DNA of 8,602 nt from Gammaproteobacteria bacterium (lineage in GTDB: Bacteria > Pseudomonadota > Gammaproteobacteria > SZUA-152): positions 1-8,602 of the forward strand of contig JAUVNZ010000050.1 in NCBI GenBank assembly GCA_030599435.1, written 5' to 3'. The position numbers and the translations under genes were made by a program. Positions 5,459 through 8,602 of the stretch are shown piece after piece (the stretch's first letter is position 1; each line of letters opens with the position of its first letter). A model generated the notes under the pieces. That model did no database searches and had not been told where the DNA came from. It saw only the letters and a program-made list of their open reading frames with translations.

Positions 5459-5782
5459 ATGATAAAAATCTTCTCTGCTGGAAATTTGCAGGATGCCTAC
5501 CTGCTTCAAAGTCTATTAATAGAAGCAGGTATCGAAAACAAAATTCTCAATGAGTTTGCCCAGGGCGGTACTGGAGAAATACCCTTCACTCAGGCCTACC
5601 CTGAAATCTGGCTCATCAATGCAGGTGATACTGAAAGGGCAAAATTAATCATTACTCAGTATGAATCACGACCCCACGAGGTTGGCACCAACATGTGCAA
5701 AAATTGCGGCGAACCAAATCCTGATACGTTTGAAGTTTGCTGGCGTTGTGGAACCTCATTACTCACACCAGAACACGATTAA
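5459..5782 (+). CDS. DUF2007-like protein with C-terminal zinc ribbon
   Basis: This is a 107-residue protein. Residues 1-70 (MIKIFSAGNLQDAYLLQSLL, then IEAGIENKILNE, then EIWLINAGDTERAKLIITQYE) look like a DUF2007 (putative signal-transducing) domain, a ferredoxin-like fold of unknown role. It reads like the pattern of an ACT- or PII-like sensor, but no ligand is known. Residues 80-97 carry C80-x2-C83 and C94-x2-C97 (CKNCGEPNPD, then VCWRCG), a zinc ribbon. No signal peptide or membrane segment is visible. It follows dodecin by 20 bases with no clear Shine-Dalgarno, so translation may depend on coupling. The function cannot be stated. Confidence 0.8.
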   Translation: MIKIFSAGNLQDAYLLQSLLIEAGIENKILNEFAQGGTGEIPFTQAYPEIWLINAGDTERAKLIITQYESRPHEVGTNMCKNCGEPNPDTFEVCWRCGTSLLTPEHD

Positions 5783-5892
5783 TACGGTGTCATCTCAGGA
5801 ACTATTCACGAGAACTTTTCGCTAGAAATTGGTTCTACATAACTCGCAATTTATCCATCATTTAACCCTGAAATATACCCTTATTTTTATAT

Positions 5893-5945
5893 GGGATTCT
5901 AAAAATATCCCTCTTCGGCTAAATAAAAAATTCTATTGGCCGAAG
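5893..5945. repeat. Two adjacent inverted repeats upstream of topA
   Basis: The 264-base gap 5783-6046 has no gene. It holds GGGAT (5893-5897) with ATCCC (5907-5911), and CTTCGGC (5913-5919) with GCCGAAG (5939-5945), the latter a perfect 7-bp repeat around an AT-rich centre. The second ends 8 bases before the topA -35 box, so it may be an operator, or a supercoiling-sensitive cruciform. Neither has a T-run, so they are poor terminators. I see nothing else in this gap apart from the promoter. Confidence 0.35.
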
Positions 5946-5953
5946 CTCAAGTC

Positions 5954-5983
5954 TTGACAGACAGGGTATTTAAAACGTATTTG
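5954..5983 (+). promoter_or_regulatory. Probable sigma-70 promoter of topA
   Basis: TTGACA (5954-5959) is a perfect -35 box. TATTTG (5978-5983), at 18-base spacing, or GTATTT, at 17, is an imperfect -10. The predicted start near 5990 gives a leader of about 57 bases before the topA ATG. topA promoters in other bacteria respond to supercoiling; this is not shown here. Confidence 0.55.
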
Positions 5984-6046
5984 TAGGCACCAGATTTAAC
6001 GCATTACCATGGCATATTTATTAACTAACTGATATTTAAGAGAATA

Positions 6047-8602
6047 ATGGGAAAATCGCTAGTCATCGTCGAGTCGCCTGCCAAGGCCAAAACCATAAAT
6101 AAGTACCTGGGTAAGGACTTTGTGGTGAAATCGAGCGTGGGCCATATTCGTGATTTGCCCACCAGCGGCAGCGCTTCCAGCAAATCCAAAATGGACCCCA
6201 AAGAGCGTGGCAGACTTGCAGCCGAATCACGCAAATTGCCACCCAAAGAAAGAGAAAAACGCAAAGCCGCACGCGCCAAAATAGCGCTCATCAAACGCAT
6301 GGGTATCGACCCGGAAAAAAACTGGGAACCGCATTACGAAATCATGCCCGGTAAAGAAAAAGTTGTCGCTGAATTACAAAAGCTCGCCAAAAATGCAGAC
6401 ACTATTTATCTCGCGACTGACCTTGATCGCGAAGGGGAAGCCATCGCCTGGCATCTGACCAAGGCCATCGGCGGCAAAGCATCCCAATACAAACGCGTGG
6501 TGTTTAACGAGATTACCAAAAAGGCCATTCAGGAAGCTTTCGCCAAACCCACCAAACTTGACCAGGATCAGGTCAACGCCCAGCAGGCGAGACGTTTTCT
6601 CGACAGAGTCGTGGGCTACATGCTCTCACCACTACTGTGGAAAAAATTGGCACGTGGCCTTTCCGCCGGACGTGTTCAGTCCGTTGCCGTACGTTTGCTG
6701 GTTGACCGAGAACGTGAAATTAATGCCTTCGATCCCGAAGAATACTGGGAAATGTATGCTGACCTGATAACTGCCAAAGGCGATGAACTGCGCATGCAGG
6801 TGGTTAAGCAAAATGACAAAAATTTCCGTCCCCCCAACAAAGGCCTCGCGGACGCCGCGCTAGCGATACTGGAAGGTTCGGACTATACCCTGGCAAAACG
6901 CGAAACCAAGCCTTCATCCAGCAAACCTAAAGCACCTTTCATTACCTCGACATTGCAACAGGGTGCGAGCACACGCCTGGGCTTTGGTGTAAAGAAAACC
7001 ATGATGATGGCACAGCGGTTATACGAAGCTGGTTACATCACATACATGCGAACCGATTCCACGGCACTAAGCACCGAGGCAGTGGCTGCTGCGCGGGATT
7101 ATATTAAAGATAAATACGGTAAAAAATATTTACCCGAAAACCCCATCAAGTACACCAGCAAAGAAGGCGCGCAAGAAGCACATGAAGCTGTGCGCCCTTC
7201 CAATGTTCGCGTCATGGTATCTGATTTACAAAACGTAGATCCGGATGCAAAACGTCTTTATGAACTCATCTGGCGACAGTTCGTAGCTTGTCAGATGCCG
7301 CCAGCCAAATTCGATGTTACAACGTTGAAAGTTGAAGCATCAGGTTTTGAACTGCGCACCAAAGGACGCACGGTACGCTTTGACGGTTGGACCAAAGTTC
7401 AGCCACCACAACAAAAAGGTGCCGACGAAACCATCTTGCCCGATATTGAAGAAGGTAAATCTCTAAGATTGAGAAAACTTGACCCTTCCCAGCACTTCAC
7501 TAAACCACCTCCACGTTACAGTGAAGCGTCGCTGGTACGTGAGCTGGAAAAACGCGGCATTGGCCGTCCATCTACGTATGCATCAATTATTTCCACTATT
7601 CAGGATCGCGGTTACGTTACAGTACAAAATCGGCGTTTTTACGCACAAAAAATAGGTGAGATTGTCACGGATCGTCTGGTCGAAAATTTTGATGACCTGA
7701 TGGAATACACTTTTACCGCCGACATGGAAGAAAAACTTGATGCTATTGCGACAGGAAAAAGTGACTGGATAAAAGTCCTCAATACATTTTACAAAGACTT
7801 TAAATCAAAACTAAAAGCCGCAGATAATGACAAAAAAGGCATGCGTGGCAATGACCCCATCGATACCGACATAAAGTGTCCTACCTGCGAACGCCACATG
7901 CAAATTCGTGTTGGCGGGACTGGCGTATTCCTGGGCTGTTCTGGTTATAACCTGCCGCCCAAAGAGCGTTGTAAAACCACTATGAACCTGACAGCCGGCG
8001 AAGAAGCCGTTGATGTCGATGCCGATGAAGAAAGTGAAGCAAAAGCATTACGACGTAAACATCATTGTCCAAAATGCAAAAGCGCCATGAACAGTTACCT
8101 TATTGATGAAGACCGCAAACTGCACATATGCGGCAAAAGCCCGGACTGTGAAGGTTTTGAAATCGAAAAAGGCAAGTTCAAAATCAAGGGCTATGATGGC
8201 CCGATCGTCGAATGCGATAAATGCGGCGCCGACATGCAGCTCAAGAATGGGCGCTTTGGTAAATATTTTGGATGCACCAATACTGAGTGCAAGAATACCC
8301 GTAAACTTTTACGCAACGGTGAAGCCGCTCCGCCAAAAGCTGACCCGGTTCACATGGAAGAATTACCCTGCGAAAAAACCGAAGGTTATTTTATTTTACG
8401 TGATGGAATGGCAGGCATTTTCCTCGCCTCCAGCGCTTTCCCGCGTTCACGAGAAACACGTGCACCAAAAGTGGCTGAGCTAATTCCCCATCGGGAGGAA
8501 ATAGATCCGAAATACCAGTATCTGTGTGATGCTCCTTTAAAAGATGACAAGGGTAACCCAACCGTTGTTCGATTCAGCAGAAAAAACAAAGAACAATATA
8601 TA
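6047..8602 (+). CDS. topA: DNA topoisomerase I (partial, lacks C-terminal end)
   Basis: This type IA topoisomerase relaxes negative supercoils by transient cutting of one strand. All 852 visible codons are open and the frame runs off the right edge. The Toprim domain is at 1-150, with ESPAKA (9-14) and DLDREGEA (125-132), the Mg-binding acidic motif. [18 protein letters not shown] follows. The catalytic tyrosine is Y333 in [14 protein letters not shown]. Three cysteine zinc ribbons start at C611/C614, C674/C677 and C723/C726, as in E. coli TopA (865 aa). A lysine/arginine-rich linker (about 42-84) after DLPTSGS is about 14 residues longer than in E. coli, which also moves the active Tyr from 319 to 333. 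By that offset only a few tens of codons should be missing. ATG 6047 has a weak AAGAG site 4 bases upstream. It is preceded by its own promoter, so it is probably transcribed alone. Confidence 0.98.
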   Translation, partial: MGKSLVIVESPAKAKTINKYLGKDFVVKSSVGHIRDLPTSGSASSKSKMDPKERGRLAAESRKLPPKEREKRKAARAKIALIKRMGIDPEKNWEPHYEIMPGKEKVVAELQKLAKNADTIYLATDLDREGEAIAWHLTKAIGGKASQYKRVVFNEITKKAIQEAFAKPTKLDQDQVNAQQARRFLDRVVGYMLSPLLWKKLARGLSAGRVQSVAVRLLVDREREINAFDPEEYWEMYADLITAKGDELRMQVVKQNDKNFRPPNKGLADAALAILEGSDYTLAKRETKPSSSKPKAPFITSTLQQGASTRLGFGVKKTMMMAQRLYEAGYITYMRTDSTALSTEAVAAARDYIKDKYGKKYLPENPIKYTSKEGAQEAHEAVRPSNVRVMVSDLQNVDPDAKRLYELIWRQFVACQMPPAKFDVTTLKVEASGFELRTKGRTVRFDGWTKVQPPQQKGADETILPDIEEGKSLRLRKLDPSQHFTKPPPRYSEASLVRELEKRGIGRPSTYASIISTIQDRGYVTVQNRRFYAQKIGEIVTDRLVENFDDLMEYTFTADMEEKLDAIATGKSDWIKVLNTFYKDFKSKLKAADNDKKGMRGNDPIDTDIKCPTCERHMQIRVGGTGVFLGCSGYNLPPKERCKTTMNLTAGEEAVDVDADEESEAKALRRKHHCPKCKSAMNSYLIDEDRKLHICGKSPDCEGFEIEKGKFKIKGYDGPIVECDKCGADMQLKNGRFGKYFGCTNTECKNTRKLLRNGEAAPPKADPVHMEELPCEKTEGYFILRDGMAGIFLASSAFPRSRETRAPKVAELIPHREEIDPKYQYLCDAPLKDDKGNPTVVRFSRKNKEQYI

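Noticed and set aside
5783..5840. Terminator after the DUF2007-like gene (AGAAC...GTTCT)
   Set aside because: Arms of only five AT-rich pairs, a long loop and no T-run following.
8103..8483. Plus-strand ORF of 126 codons within the topA 3' part
   Set aside because: It is an out-of-frame shadow of topA, whose frame carries the zinc-ribbon cysteines through the same bases.
1..8602. Mobile element, CRISPR array or phage defence locus
   Set aside because: No transposase, integrase, nuclease or regularly spaced repeats were found; the genes are ordinary chromosomal types.

Overview
The window looks like chromosomal DNA from a chemolithoautotrophic gammaproteobacterium, most plausibly a sulfur oxidiser (inferred). 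The evidence is a form II RuBisCO large-subunit gene (cbbM) divergent from a CbbR-type LysR regulator, and a topoisomerase I of E. coli type with three C-terminal zinc ribbons. Base composition is moderate and no gene looks foreign. I see no rRNA, tRNA, CRISPR array, transposase or phage gene.

Left region (1-2040): the 5' part of cbbM reads leftward off the window edge. A 220-base gap separates it from cbbR, which reads rightward. The gap holds an inverted repeat (GATAAG-N6-CTTATC) that suits a CbbR operator, and a GC-rich, potentially branched leader structure followed by a T-tract in the cbbM direction. After cbbR comes a non-coding block resembling an intergenic repeat I remember from other gammaproteobacteria. 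It is followed by a small unrecognised gene on the minus strand, with a 27-codon ORF overlapping its start.

Middle region (2041-4670): a perfect CRP-type half-site pair (TGTGA-N6-TCACA) lies upstream of a small secreted protein gene that ends in a strong terminator. Next is an HPP-family membrane protein with two CBS domains. It converges, with an 8-base overlap, on a UbiE-like SAM methyltransferase gene.

Right region (4671-8602): the methyltransferase is the second gene of a probable minus-strand pair led by a stand-alone FHA-domain protein. Divergent from that pair are dodecin (a flavin-binding protein) and a DUF2007-like protein with a C-terminal zinc ribbon. A 264-base gap with a consensus -35 box and two inverted repeats precedes topA, which runs off the right edge probably a few tens of codons short of its end.

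The genes form several ordinary units: carbon fixation with its regulator, a secreted protein, a membrane protein, an FHA/methyltransferase pair, a dodecin/DUF2007 pair and topA. I find no clear novel multi-gene system. The items most worth a second look are non-coding: the cbbM leader, the repeat after cbbR, the CRP-like site and the overlapping leader ORF.
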